64,000 nucleotides of DNA from NCBI GenBank assembly GCA_937873155.1, contig CALMVZ010000004.1:1-64000 (forward strand), read 5' to 3'. The notes under the pieces are model-generated. The model was given only the letters and a program-made list of their open reading frames with translations, did not search any database and had not been told where the DNA came from. The translations under genes were made by a program, and so were the position numbers. Source of the DNA: an uncultured Bacteroidota bacterium (GTDB lineage Bacteria; Bacteroidota; Bacteroidia; B-17B0; Aurantibacillaceae). This document shows, piece after piece, positions 7,405 through 15,506 of this stretch. Position 1 is the stretch's first letter. Each line of letters opens with the position of its first letter.

Positions 7405-10400
7405 ATGGATTTTAAACAATTTAAACCAAGTAGCTGGGCCATCGATAATAAAACGGCGGTTTACATCCTGACTATTATTATCACCTTCTGGGGAATTTCT
7501 TCTTATAACAAATTACCAAAAGAAAGTTTCCCTGATATCGTTGTTCCGAAATTTTTCGTGAGCACTGTTTATCCCGGTAACTCACCAAGTAATATAGAGA
7601 ATACCATTACAAAACCATTAGAGAAGAAATTAAAATCAATTCCGGGTGTAAAAAAACTCATTAGTAACTCGATGCAGGATGTGTCGTTGATCACTGTTGA
7701 ATTCGGGACGGAAGTTAATATTGATAAAGCGCGCCAGTCGGTAAAAGATAAAGTAGACGAAGCGAAATCAGATCTTCCTGCAGGCTTGCAGAGGCCGCCA
7801 TTCGTTAAAGAATTGGCATTCTCTGAATTCCCTATCATGTATATCAATATAGCCGGTGACATGGATCTGAATAAACTGAAAGAGTATGCAGATGATCTTA
7901 AAGACAGGATCGAAGGATTAAAGGAAATTACGGAAGTAAAAATGGTAGGTGCTCCCGACCGTGAGATCCAGATCAACTTAGACATGTATAAAATGCAGGC
8001 GATGCAAATGGGCATGGGCGATCTTGAACGGGCGATCGGTTCAGAGAACATTACTATCAGCGGCGGACAAATTCCTATGGAAGGAACTAAACGTACAATA
8101 AGCATTAAGAATGAATTTAAAACCGTAGAGGAGATCAAAAATATTGTTGTTGGGTCGCAATCAGGAGCACAATTGTATATTAAAGATTTCGCGGATGTTG
8201 TAGATACAGTACGTGAAGCCGAAAGTTTCGCGCGTCTGGAAGGAAAGAACGTGATCACATTGAACGTTATTAAACGTGCCGGTGAGAACTTAATTGTTGC
8301 TTCTGATAAGATCAAAGAAACCATTGAGGATCTTAAGAAAACGCAATTTCCTTCAAATATTGATATCAAGATCACCGCAGATCAATCAGATCAGACAAAG
8401 TTAACATTACATGATCTGATCAATACGATCATCATCGGTTTTATTTTAGTGACTTTAATTTTAATGTTCTTCATGGGTGTAACGAATGCATTGTTCGTTG
8501 CCTTATCGGTTCCATTATCTATGTTCATCGCCTTCATCTTCATGCCGAGCATTGGATTTACTATGAATATGATCGTTCTATTTGCTTTCTTACTCGCATT
8601 GGGTATAGTTGTGGATGACGCGATCGTTGTAATTGAGAATACACACCGTTTGTTCGGGAATGGAAAACGTGATATTAAAACTGCTGCAAAAATGGCGGCA
8701 GGAGAAGTATTCTTACCGGTATTAAGCGGAACGATCACAACATTAGCACCTTTTATTCCACTGGCTTTCTGGAGCGGTGTTATTGGTAAATTCATGTTCT
8801 TCCTTCCGATCACTTTGATCATAACATTACTCGCTTCCTTATTGGTGGCCTATATCATTAACCCTGTGTTTGCTGTTGATTTCATGAAACCTCATGAAGT
8901 AGAGAAACAGAATTACGGCCGCATTAACCGTAAAGGCTGGCTGCGTTTATTGGTATATGGATTGGTCGCTTTAGTATTTTACGGACAAGGAAATATTGCC
9001 ATTGGTAATTTGATGATCTTCTTTGCATTATTCATGATCATTCACCGTTTGTTCTTATATAAAGTGATCGAGAATTTCCAGACAAAAACATGGCCTGCAT
9101 TCCAACGTGGTTATACAAATTTGTTAGTATGGGGATTAAAGCGTCCATGGCAATTATTAGTAATGACACTTGGGTTATTTATTTTCTCAATTGTTTTAAT
9201 GGGTATCCGTAGCCCGAATGTGGTATTCTTCCCGTCAGGTGATCCGAATAATATTTTCGTTTACGTGAAATTACCGGAAGGAACAGATCCGGCGAAAACG
9301 AATGAGGTAATGAAGTTGGTCGAGAAAAAAGTAAATGGAGTTATTGGCGAGAATAATGATATTGTTTCATCGATCATTACCAACGTTACCATTGGAGTAA
9401 CCGATCCTCAGGACGAAGATCAAAACTCTTATTCCAACCGTGGAAAGATCGCTATTAACTTTGTGAAATTTGCTGATCGTAACGGAAAAAGCACAATGGA
9501 TTATTTAAAAGCGTTGCAAGCCATGGAGTGGAACATCGCGGGTGCTGATATTACTTGTAACAAAGAACAGGCCGGCCCTCCGGTCTCAAAACCTATCAGT
9601 ATTGAAATTAAAGGTGATAAGTTTGAAGAATTGGTTAATAATGCAAGAGACCTTAAGCGTTTTATTGAAGAGGCCGGCGTACCGGGTGTAGCTGATCTGA
9701 AAACGGATTTCGTGGATAACAAACCTGAAATTGTTTTTGATATCGACCGTGAACGCGCGAACCGTGAAGGAATTTCAAGCGCACAATTAGCCATGGAGAT
9801 CCGTAAAGCAGTTTTCGGTATCGATAACCCAAGTAAATTCCGTGATGCGAATGATGAATATCCGATCCAGTTGCGTTACAAATACGAGCAACGTACAAAT
9901 GTGGAATCGTTAAAGAATTTAAAGATCACGTTCCGTGATATGAACATGGGCGGCATGCTGCGTTCGGTTCCTTTATCATCTTTCTGTGATATCCGTTATG
10001 AAAATACTTACGGCGGTATCAAACGTAAACAAAACAAACGCGTGATCACTTTATCTTCTGATGTGTTGGAAGGATTTAATCCGAATAATGTAGTTGCACA
10101 AGTTCAGGAAGTCGCAAAGGGTTTCCGCCCAACAGGAGCTGTTGATGTTAAATTCGGTGGGGAAATGGAAGAGCAGGCTGAAACGGCCGATTTTTTACAA
10201 GGCGCTATGAAAACATCGATCGGTTTAATTTTATTCGTATTGGTGCTTCAGTTCAATTCTATAGGTAAATCAGTGATCATTTTATCCGAGATATTATTAA
10301 GCGTGATCGGTGTTTTATTAGGCACTGCGATCTTTAAAATGGATATGAGTATTGTTATGACCGGTATTGGAATTGTCGCGCTCGCCGGTATAGTCGTCCG

Positions 10401-10866
10401 GAACGGTATTCTCCTCGTAGAATTTGCGGAAGAAGCACGGCACAAAGGAGCGAGTTTGTGGGATGCAACTGTTGATGCAGGCCGTACACGTGTAACGCCG
10501 GTAATTTTAACAGCAACAGCCGCGATCTTAGGTTTAATTCCTTTAGCAGTTGGATTGAATATTGATTTTGAAGGATTATTAACCAGTTTCTCTCCTAATA
10601 TTCACTTTGGCGGAGATAACGTGGTGTTCTGGGGTCCTTTAAGCTGGACGATGATCTTTGGTTTAGGATTTGCAACATTCTTAACATTATTATTGGTTCC
10701 TGCAATGTATCTGATCGCGGAACGATTAAAACGTAAAGCAGTTATCATTTTGAATTACTACGATCTTCCAAAGGCATTAATGTATGTGCCGTTCTTCATA
10801 TTGGGTTGCCGCATCTTATTGGGCATTACCCGCAAGAAGTTGGATTACGGTAATTTAGACTACTAG
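7405..10866 (+). CDS. RND family efflux permease
   Basis: 1153 residues. Typical RND landmarks: N-terminal helix, porter domains, 'GIVVDDAIVVIENTHRLF' with the DD pair of TM4, and 'GIVVRNGILLVEFAEEARHKGAS' in TM10. The position of the AcrB proton-relay Lys940 carries Arg. The central region between the halves (about residues 510-560) contains two extra hydrophobic stretches, so the protein is longer than the usual 1020-1050 and may have additional helices. It is an inner-membrane, proton-driven trimer expected to work with the adaptor and TolC upstream. It is last in the operon and followed by a strong hairpin. Confidence 0.93.
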   Translation: MDFKQFKPSSWAIDNKTAVYILTIIITFWGISSYNKLPKESFPDIVVPKFFVSTVYPGNSPSNIENTITKPLEKKLKSIPGVKKLISNSMQDVSLITVEFGTEVNIDKARQSVKDKVDEAKSDLPAGLQRPPFVKELAFSEFPIMYINIAGDMDLNKLKEYADDLKDRIEGLKEITEVKMVGAPDREIQINLDMYKMQAMQMGMGDLERAIGSENITISGGQIPMEGTKRTISIKNEFKTVEEIKNIVVGSQSGAQLYIKDFADVVDTVREAESFARLEGKNVITLNVIKRAGENLIVASDKIKETIEDLKKTQFPSNIDIKITADQSDQTKLTLHDLINTIIIGFILVTLILMFFMGVTNALFVALSVPLSMFIAFIFMPSIGFTMNMIVLFAFLLALGIVVDDAIVVIENTHRLFGNGKRDIKTAAKMAAGEVFLPVLSGTITTLAPFIPLAFWSGVIGKFMFFLPITLIITLLASLLVAYIINPVFAVDFMKPHEVEKQNYGRINRKGWLRLLVYGLVALVFYGQGNIAIGNLMIFFALFMIIHRLFLYKVIENFQTKTWPAFQRGYTNLLVWGLKRPWQLLVMTLGLFIFSIVLMGIRSPNVVFFPSGDPNNIFVYVKLPEGTDPAKTNEVMKLVEKKVNGVIGENNDIVSSIITNVTIGVTDPQDEDQNSYSNRGKIAINFVKFADRNGKSTMDYLKALQAMEWNIAGADITCNKEQAGPPVSKPISIEIKGDKFEELVNNARDLKRFIEEAGVPGVADLKTDFVDNKPEIVFDIDRERANREGISSAQLAMEIRKAVFGIDNPSKFRDANDEYPIQLRYKYEQRTNVESLKNLKITFRDMNMGGMLRSVPLSSFCDIRYENTYGGIKRKQNKRVITLSSDVLEGFNPNNVVAQVQEVAKGFRPTGAVDVKFGGEMEEQAETADFLQGAMKTSIGLILFVLVLQFNSIGKSVIILSEILLSVIGVLLGTAIFKMDMSIVMTGIGIVALAGIVVRNGILLVEFAEEARHKGASLWDATVDAGRTRVTPVILTATAAILGLIPLAVGLNIDFEGLLTSFSPNIHFGGDNVVFWGPLSWTMIFGLGFATFLTLLLVPAMYLIAERLKRKAVIILNYYDLPKALMYVPFFILGCRILLGITRKKLDYGNLDY

Positions 10867-10884
10867 TAGTTTAGTTCTGTTTCT

Positions 10885-10928
10885 AAAAGCGTGTAGTCCC
10901 GAGAGCTCTCGGGACTACACGCTTTTTT
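10885..10928 (+). terminator. 42-bp perfect palindrome plus T-run
   Basis: The arms 10885-10905 and 10906-10926 are exact reverse complements (21 bp each, no spacer, centre GAGAG|CTCTC) and run into TTTTTT. It lies 18 nt after the RND stop. Rho-independent terminator for the efflux operon is the simplest reading; the matching A-run on the left arm could let it work on both strands. Confidence 0.85.
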
Positions 10929-10952
10929 ATTTTAAGGCACTACTAAATTTTG

Positions 10953-10960
10953 TAGCTTTG
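10953..10960 (+). promoter_or_regulatory. candidate Bacteroidota -7 box
   Basis: TAGCTTTG fits TAnnTTTG and lies 16 nt before the ATG of the L,D-transpeptidase gene, directly after the terminator. No TTG was found at the right distance upstream (TTTAAG instead). Confidence 0.45.
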
Positions 10961-10976
10961 TTCTTTAATCCGCGGA

Positions 10977-12674
10977 ATGCATAAGTCCCCTTTTAGTCTT
11001 CTTAAATTTCTGATCAGCGTTGGTTTTCTTCTGCTGGTATCTTGCAATCATGATGAAGAAAAAGTAGAGCAGAAGGTTGTTAAGGTAAGAGCTCCTCAGG
11101 ACGTAGACGCTTCAGTAAAAAAAGAGATAGAAAGTCTTTTATCAAAACGGATCAATTACACAACACTTTTATTGTTTGAAGATACGATCCGGACCTTAGA
11201 ATTTTTTAAACCTGTTGCTGAAAGGGAATCGCCTTATTTTACGCATAATGGAAAATTAAAACCATTAGCGGACACATTGATCTCTATTTTTAAGGATGCG
11301 AGGTTTTATGGTTTGATCCCTGATGACTATCATTACTCAAAAATAAAGGCCCTGCAGGAAAAATTCTTTAATATAAAAGATAGCTTGTTCGATGCCTTCG
11401 CTATTGCACAAAGTGAGATATTACTATTTGATGGACTTTACAAATTCGGTGCGCATTTAAATAAAGGGCGTTTTTATCCTGACAGTTTACTGTTGGAATG
11501 GAATCCAAAAAAACTGGATACGAATTGGGTCGATATCATTGGCTATGGTTTAGCAACAGGAAATATCCGTGCAGCATTTGATTCTTTGGAACCTGTGCAT
11601 GAAGGTTACAAATTTTTAAAATTGGAATTGAGAAAATACATTGCTGAAAACGAAAAAATACTTTGGGATTCTGTTTCGTTCATTAATGTAAAAGATACGC
11701 CTCTTGTTCTGAGCCAGGTGAAACGCCGTTTAATGATCACCGGCGAGTATGACAGTACTGTAAAAGGAAATGACAGCGTAAAACTTGCTAAAGCAATTAA
11801 AAGATTCCAGCCGAAATTTAACCTGGAGCCTGATGGAAAACTAGGGAAGTACACCAAACAGGCTTTAGGTTACGATAAAGAAAAAGTGATCCGCCAGATG
11901 GAAATGGCTTTAGAACGCTGGCGTTGGGAGCCGAGAGAATTTCCGAAAAGATATTTTTGGGTGAATATTCCAAGCGCTGATCTTCATGTTTGGGAATATG
12001 ATAAAAAAGAAAAGAAAGATACCTTGGTTTTATTTTCGAGAGTTGTTGTTGGAAAACCGGAAACACCTTCGCCTCATTCGGTAAAAAGTAAGATCAATTA
12101 CATGCTGGTGTATCCGTATTGGAATGTGCCGTACAGTATTGCGTGGAAAGAAATCCTCCCCGCTGTTAAGCGCGATACAAGCTATTTGAGAAGAAAAGGT
12201 TTTGAAGTTGTTGATTATCACGGAAAGGTTCTGGATATCTCTAAGTTGCATTGGAAACGTTACAACAAAGATTATTTACCGTTCAAATTCCGTCAGCGTA
12301 TTGGCGGCGATAATAGTTTAGGTATTTGTAAATTCAATTTCCATAATAAATATGGCATTTATATGCACGATACCAACAGTAAAAAATATTTTAAGACTTT
12401 CTATCGTTACCAAAGTCACGGTTGCATTCGTTTAGAAAAATTCGTTGAAGCTGCCAGGTTCCTGATACGTGATGATACATTAAAATTGCCTTACGATACG
12501 TTAATGAGTTATTTCGCCACACCGATCCAAAGGCAGATCAATATGAAAAAACCATTCCAGATGTACGTAAAGTATTATACTATGCGTGCGGATGATTCCA
12601 CAGGACTTCATATGTACATCGATATTTACCGTCGTGATGAGAAGATGATGAAGATGGTTTATAAGGGGAAATAG
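10977..12674 (+). CDS. YcbB-like L,D-transpeptidase lipoprotein
   Basis: A cell-wall cross-linking enzyme candidate of 565 residues. The signal peptide ends in a lipobox (LLLVSC, Cys23). A substrate/scaffold region follows (about 60-240), then a peptidoglycan-binding type 1 domain ('VKLAKAIKRFQPKFNLEPDGKLGKYTKQAL', about 262-292) and the YkuD catalytic domain (about 320-510). The catalytic motif is complete: an upstream His in MHDTN near 463 and SHGCIRL near 480 with the nucleophilic Cys. The order PG-binding then YkuD and the length match the YcbB/LdtD group. It is monocistronic, between the efflux terminator and the 21-bp array. Confidence 0.92.
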   Translation: MHKSPFSLLKFLISVGFLLLVSCNHDEEKVEQKVVKVRAPQDVDASVKKEIESLLSKRINYTTLLLFEDTIRTLEFFKPVAERESPYFTHNGKLKPLADTLISIFKDARFYGLIPDDYHYSKIKALQEKFFNIKDSLFDAFAIAQSEILLFDGLYKFGAHLNKGRFYPDSLLLEWNPKKLDTNWVDIIGYGLATGNIRAAFDSLEPVHEGYKFLKLELRKYIAENEKILWDSVSFINVKDTPLVLSQVKRRLMITGEYDSTVKGNDSVKLAKAIKRFQPKFNLEPDGKLGKYTKQALGYDKEKVIRQMEMALERWRWEPREFPKRYFWVNIPSADLHVWEYDKKEKKDTLVLFSRVVVGKPETPSPHSVKSKINYMLVYPYWNVPYSIAWKEILPAVKRDTSYLRRKGFEVVDYHGKVLDISKLHWKRYNKDYLPFKFRQRIGGDNSLGICKFNFHNKYGIYMHDTNSKKYFKTFYRYQSHGCIRLEKFVEAARFLIRDDTLKLPYDTLMSYFATPIQRQINMKKPFQMYVKYYTMRADDSTGLHMYIDIYRRDEKMMKMVYKGK

Positions 12675-12696
12675 GGAATTGCGCGGATTTTTTTTG

Positions 12697-12948
12697 GCTC
12701 CAGTAGCAGCGCCAGGCGCTCCGGCGCTTTTATTACCGGCTCCGGTATAAAAAGTAACGGCTCCTCCGGAACTGTTAATGGCTCACGAAACTCTTTTATA
12801 CGCTCCAATAAAATTAGTATCCGCTCCTGCAATTATCCCGGGTGCTCCTGAGGTCTAAGTATTCGCTTCTATAATAATAGCATCGGCTACCGCGTTTGTT
12901 TTATTAGCTTCAGCTGTATTTTTACAGGCTCCCATGTTCATTCTATTT
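12697..12948. repeat. 12-unit imperfect tandem array with an exact 21-bp period
   Basis: Every 21 bp from 12697 to 12928 the + strand reads GCT (12 of 12 units), and eight of these read GCTCC. Eight of the eleven junctions have TA five bases before it, giving a semi-conserved block TA-n3-GCTCC with about 11 variable bases between blocks. Neither strand is open in the repeat frame: the + frame (the same frame as the upstream L,D-transpeptidase) has one TGA, and the minus frame (Gly-Ala-x5 heptads) has TAG and TGA. This 411-nt intergenic space holds nothing else I can name. It may be a decayed heptad-repeat gene, or phased protein-binding sites, since 21 bp is two helical turns. Confidence 0.75.
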
Positions 12949-13085
12949 TTTATCACACTTAAACTATTTGAAATCTGTGTGCTTTTAGATAACCGGATAT
13001 AAAGCGTGAGAGCATATTAACGTTTTTTCACGGAGCGAATCCAGCTTTTGGCAAATCACTTACGTTATAGTACTAAAAAGAATCC

Positions 13086-13817
13086 ATGTCAAGCAGAAGT
13101 GAAATAGGGCATAACCAGAATGTGGCGAACTTTGAGGATCTGATAAGCCGGTGTTCGGGATTTGGCGCTAATTATAATCCGAATTTCAATGCTATTAAGT
13201 TAGGAAATTTGAATACACTCCGGGCCAATGCGTTAAATACTCTTTCGGCTACCTCCGCCGCAAAAATGGCTTACGAAAGCGCGGTGAACGATCGCGAAAT
13301 TGTTTTTAAACCACTGAAGAAACTAGCTACCCGTATTATGAATGCTTTAAAAGCTTCGGGGGTAAGCGAACTTGTAATAAAGGATGCCCGGTCGATCAAT
13401 TATAAAATTCAAGGCGTAAGGGTAAAAGCAATTTCTGAAAACGAAACCGAAGCAGAAAAAGCAAAGCATATTTCTGTTTCAAGACAAAGTTTTGACAGCA
13501 TGATGGAACATTATAGCAGACTTATTGATCTGCTAGGTTCAATTCCGGATTACCAGCCTAATGAAGCTGAGTTAAGTGTAACGGGTTTAAATACGCTACT
13601 CTCGAATATGAAAGCTTCGAATACTGCTGTAATTAACACTACTACAACTATGCTGAACGCGATCATTGAACGAAATCTTTTGCTTTACAATAAAGAAAAC
13701 GGGCTGGTACTTATAGCCAACGAAGTAAAGTTTTATGTGAAATCGGTTTTCGGGACAACGAGCCAGGAGTATAAAGAGGTTAGAACTATTAAATTTACAA
13801 GAAGAAAGATCAATTAA
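13086..13817 (+). CDS. hypothetical protein, Bacteroidota-specific family
   Basis: 243 residues, predicted helical and soluble; no signal peptide or membrane helix. Visible features are the N-terminal 'NFEDLISRCSGFGANYNP', a central 'PLKKLATRIMNALKASGVSE', and a C-terminal 'KFYVKSVFGTTSQEYKEV' segment. I recall similar unnamed proteins in Bacteroidota with the same C-terminal 'YVKSVFG..S..YK.V' ending, but no function. The gene follows the 21-bp array by 137 nt and is convergent with the haem-c lipoprotein gene. It is clearly coding: long, and free of stops in a region of ordinary composition. Confidence 0.7.
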   Translation: MSSRSEIGHNQNVANFEDLISRCSGFGANYNPNFNAIKLGNLNTLRANALNTLSATSAAKMAYESAVNDREIVFKPLKKLATRIMNALKASGVSELVIKDARSINYKIQGVRVKAISENETEAEKAKHISVSRQSFDSMMEHYSRLIDLLGSIPDYQPNEAELSVTGLNTLLSNMKASNTAVINTTTTMLNAIIERNLLLYNKENGLVLIANEVKFYVKSVFGTTSQEYKEVRTIKFTRRKIN

Positions 13818-13844
13818 GTTAAGACCATAGTTAATATTTTCTCT

Positions 13845-15410
13845 CTATTTCTTTTTACCCTTTTCATCACATAACAATAATGGATGTGTATAATCGGGAA
13901 TTATCCATTGAAAATCGGTACGCATGTAATTTTTAAAACATGAACTGCTATCGTAAAGTTTACGCAACATGTCGTAACATAATTTATTTTGATAACCGGC
14001 TTGTGTAGAATCACCTGTAACTCCAATTTCAGGATAACCGGCGCGTATGTGGCAATTGTTACAATTGGTTTGCATCGGGTGTATTACTAATTCTATATAA
14101 GGATTGGAAGCCATTGGTAATTCCGAACCTCCGGGAGCAGAAGGTAAACCATAAGCATCTACTAAATTATAATGCTGCCACGGGCCTTGTGCATTCGGTA
14201 AAGCCGGGCGATTTTTAGAATAAGGCCCTACGTTAGGTTGATCAGTCCACCACGCACTTTGCATGGTCCAACTGTATAATTCTTTTGTGTTAATGTGTGA
14301 AGCAATTGTTACCAAATAATCTCCAACACCAATTGGTTTGTTATAGGCCCAATAGCTACTTGCCATTAAAATGGCTTTATCACTTGCGTCAAATGAATCC
14401 CAATCGGCTTGAGTTATCTGGTGGTAGTAAAATTCATTAATGCTATGGCGGCTGTAATTACCGGGTTTTGCCATAACAGGACCAATTTGCTTGGTATTGT
14501 CAAAATTATATACGTTGTACAAATATGCGAGCGGCGTAATAATTTGTTGTGTAAGTCCTCCGGGATCTACGGCTACAAAGTGTTTCCACATTTCGTATCC
14601 TGCATAACCTGTATAGGCAGGGTTATAATCTCCGGGATACCATACAGGCACCAAATTAAGCTGACCTTTAAGTACAGGCCAGTACATGTGTTTGGTGACA
14701 ACATAATTGGATGGTGCTTCTAAACCTGAACCTTTTTTAGCAGAGTATAAGGAATCCATTACATGCTTGTTATAAAAACCATTATTATTAATCCAGTTAT
14801 ACGCGCCTTCACTAAGTGATTCGGTTGGTATCATAATATCACCATTAAACAAAAAGTGTTTGCCGGGTATAATTGCAGTGTGACTAGCGTTAGTAAACAC
14901 ATTAAGATTTTCAAATTGATCAATAACCGGTTGGGGCATTGGGTAATTAGGCGTATGAAGGGTATCTAAAATAGCTTTACTGGCAACATGAAGCCTGTTA
15001 CGTTGTATCAGAGATAAACTATGGAATTCTTTTGCGCCTAAATTATGTACACCTGTATCACCCTGGCAGAATATATCTTTTATTCTCAAGGCCTCAACCG
15101 AATTAGGCCATGTATACCAAACCGGCCAGCCTACATTATTTTTAGCAGGTTGCATCATACCGGCAAACAATGACCATGCGTGATGACGAAGCGTAGTATC
15201 ATTAACGGCACTCAATGCTGCATTTAAGGTGGTAGTATTTGCAGGATAATCAAATCCTGCAGGAATAGGCTGATAACCCGGCCAGCTAACAGAAACTGTT
15301 TCTTTTGGAGTTTCATTTACAGTTTCATTGGAGGCTTTATCACCTGTACAGGTAATCGCTAATAGTATAATTACAACTGTAACAGATACCGCAACAATTT
15401 TTATTTTCAT
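13845..15410 (-). CDS. putative c-type cytochrome lipoprotein (single CxxCH)
   Basis: 521 residues. The N-terminal membrane segment ends in 'LLAITCTGD', a probable lipobox. One haem-c attachment motif is seen (N-C-N-N-C-H, about residue 450), followed by 'IRAGYPEIGV'; the rest has no second CxxCH. A long Trp/Tyr/Pro-rich body ('WPVWYTWPN', 'MYWPVLKGQ', 'VPVWYPGDY') precedes it. This layout resembles uncharacterised cytochrome-like proteins in which a large domain carries one C-terminal haem. An envelope redox role is inferred; the partner is unknown. It lies 96 nt downstream of the SprB-repeat gene on the same strand. Confidence 0.6.
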   Translation of the reverse strand: MKIKIVAVSVTVVIILLAITCTGDKASNETVNETPKETVSVSWPGYQPIPAGFDYPANTTTLNAALSAVNDTTLRHHAWSLFAGMMQPAKNNVGWPVWYTWPNSVEALRIKDIFCQGDTGVHNLGAKEFHSLSLIQRNRLHVASKAILDTLHTPNYPMPQPVIDQFENLNVFTNASHTAIIPGKHFLFNGDIMIPTESLSEGAYNWINNNGFYNKHVMDSLYSAKKGSGLEAPSNYVVTKHMYWPVLKGQLNLVPVWYPGDYNPAYTGYAGYEMWKHFVAVDPGGLTQQIITPLAYLYNVYNFDNTKQIGPVMAKPGNYSRHSINEFYYHQITQADWDSFDASDKAILMASSYWAYNKPIGVGDYLVTIASHINTKELYSWTMQSAWWTDQPNVGPYSKNRPALPNAQGPWQHYNLVDAYGLPSAPGGSELPMASNPYIELVIHPMQTNCNNCHIRAGYPEIGVTGDSTQAGYQNKLCYDMLRKLYDSSSCFKNYMRTDFQWIIPDYTHPLLLCDEKGKKK

Positions 15411-15506
15411 ATGTTTAATTCTATTAACCTACTCTTTATTGGATTTTCGGTGAACTCCTTTTAAATCGTCATAATGAATGTTAGTACCAGCAAGAGTAAG
15501 TTCCGG

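Noticed and set aside
7569-8375. 268-codon minus-strand open frame inside the RND gene
   Set aside because: It is a shadow of a strongly supported RND coding frame, Ser/Ile-rich with no domain; other long antisense frames (8391-8822, 17167-17595, 4333-4761) were dropped for the same reason.
12675-12845. Read-through extension of the L,D-transpeptidase into the 21-bp array
   Set aside because: The array is in the same frame after the TAG, but the protein is already complete at the usual length and the extension meets another stop; treated as coincidence.
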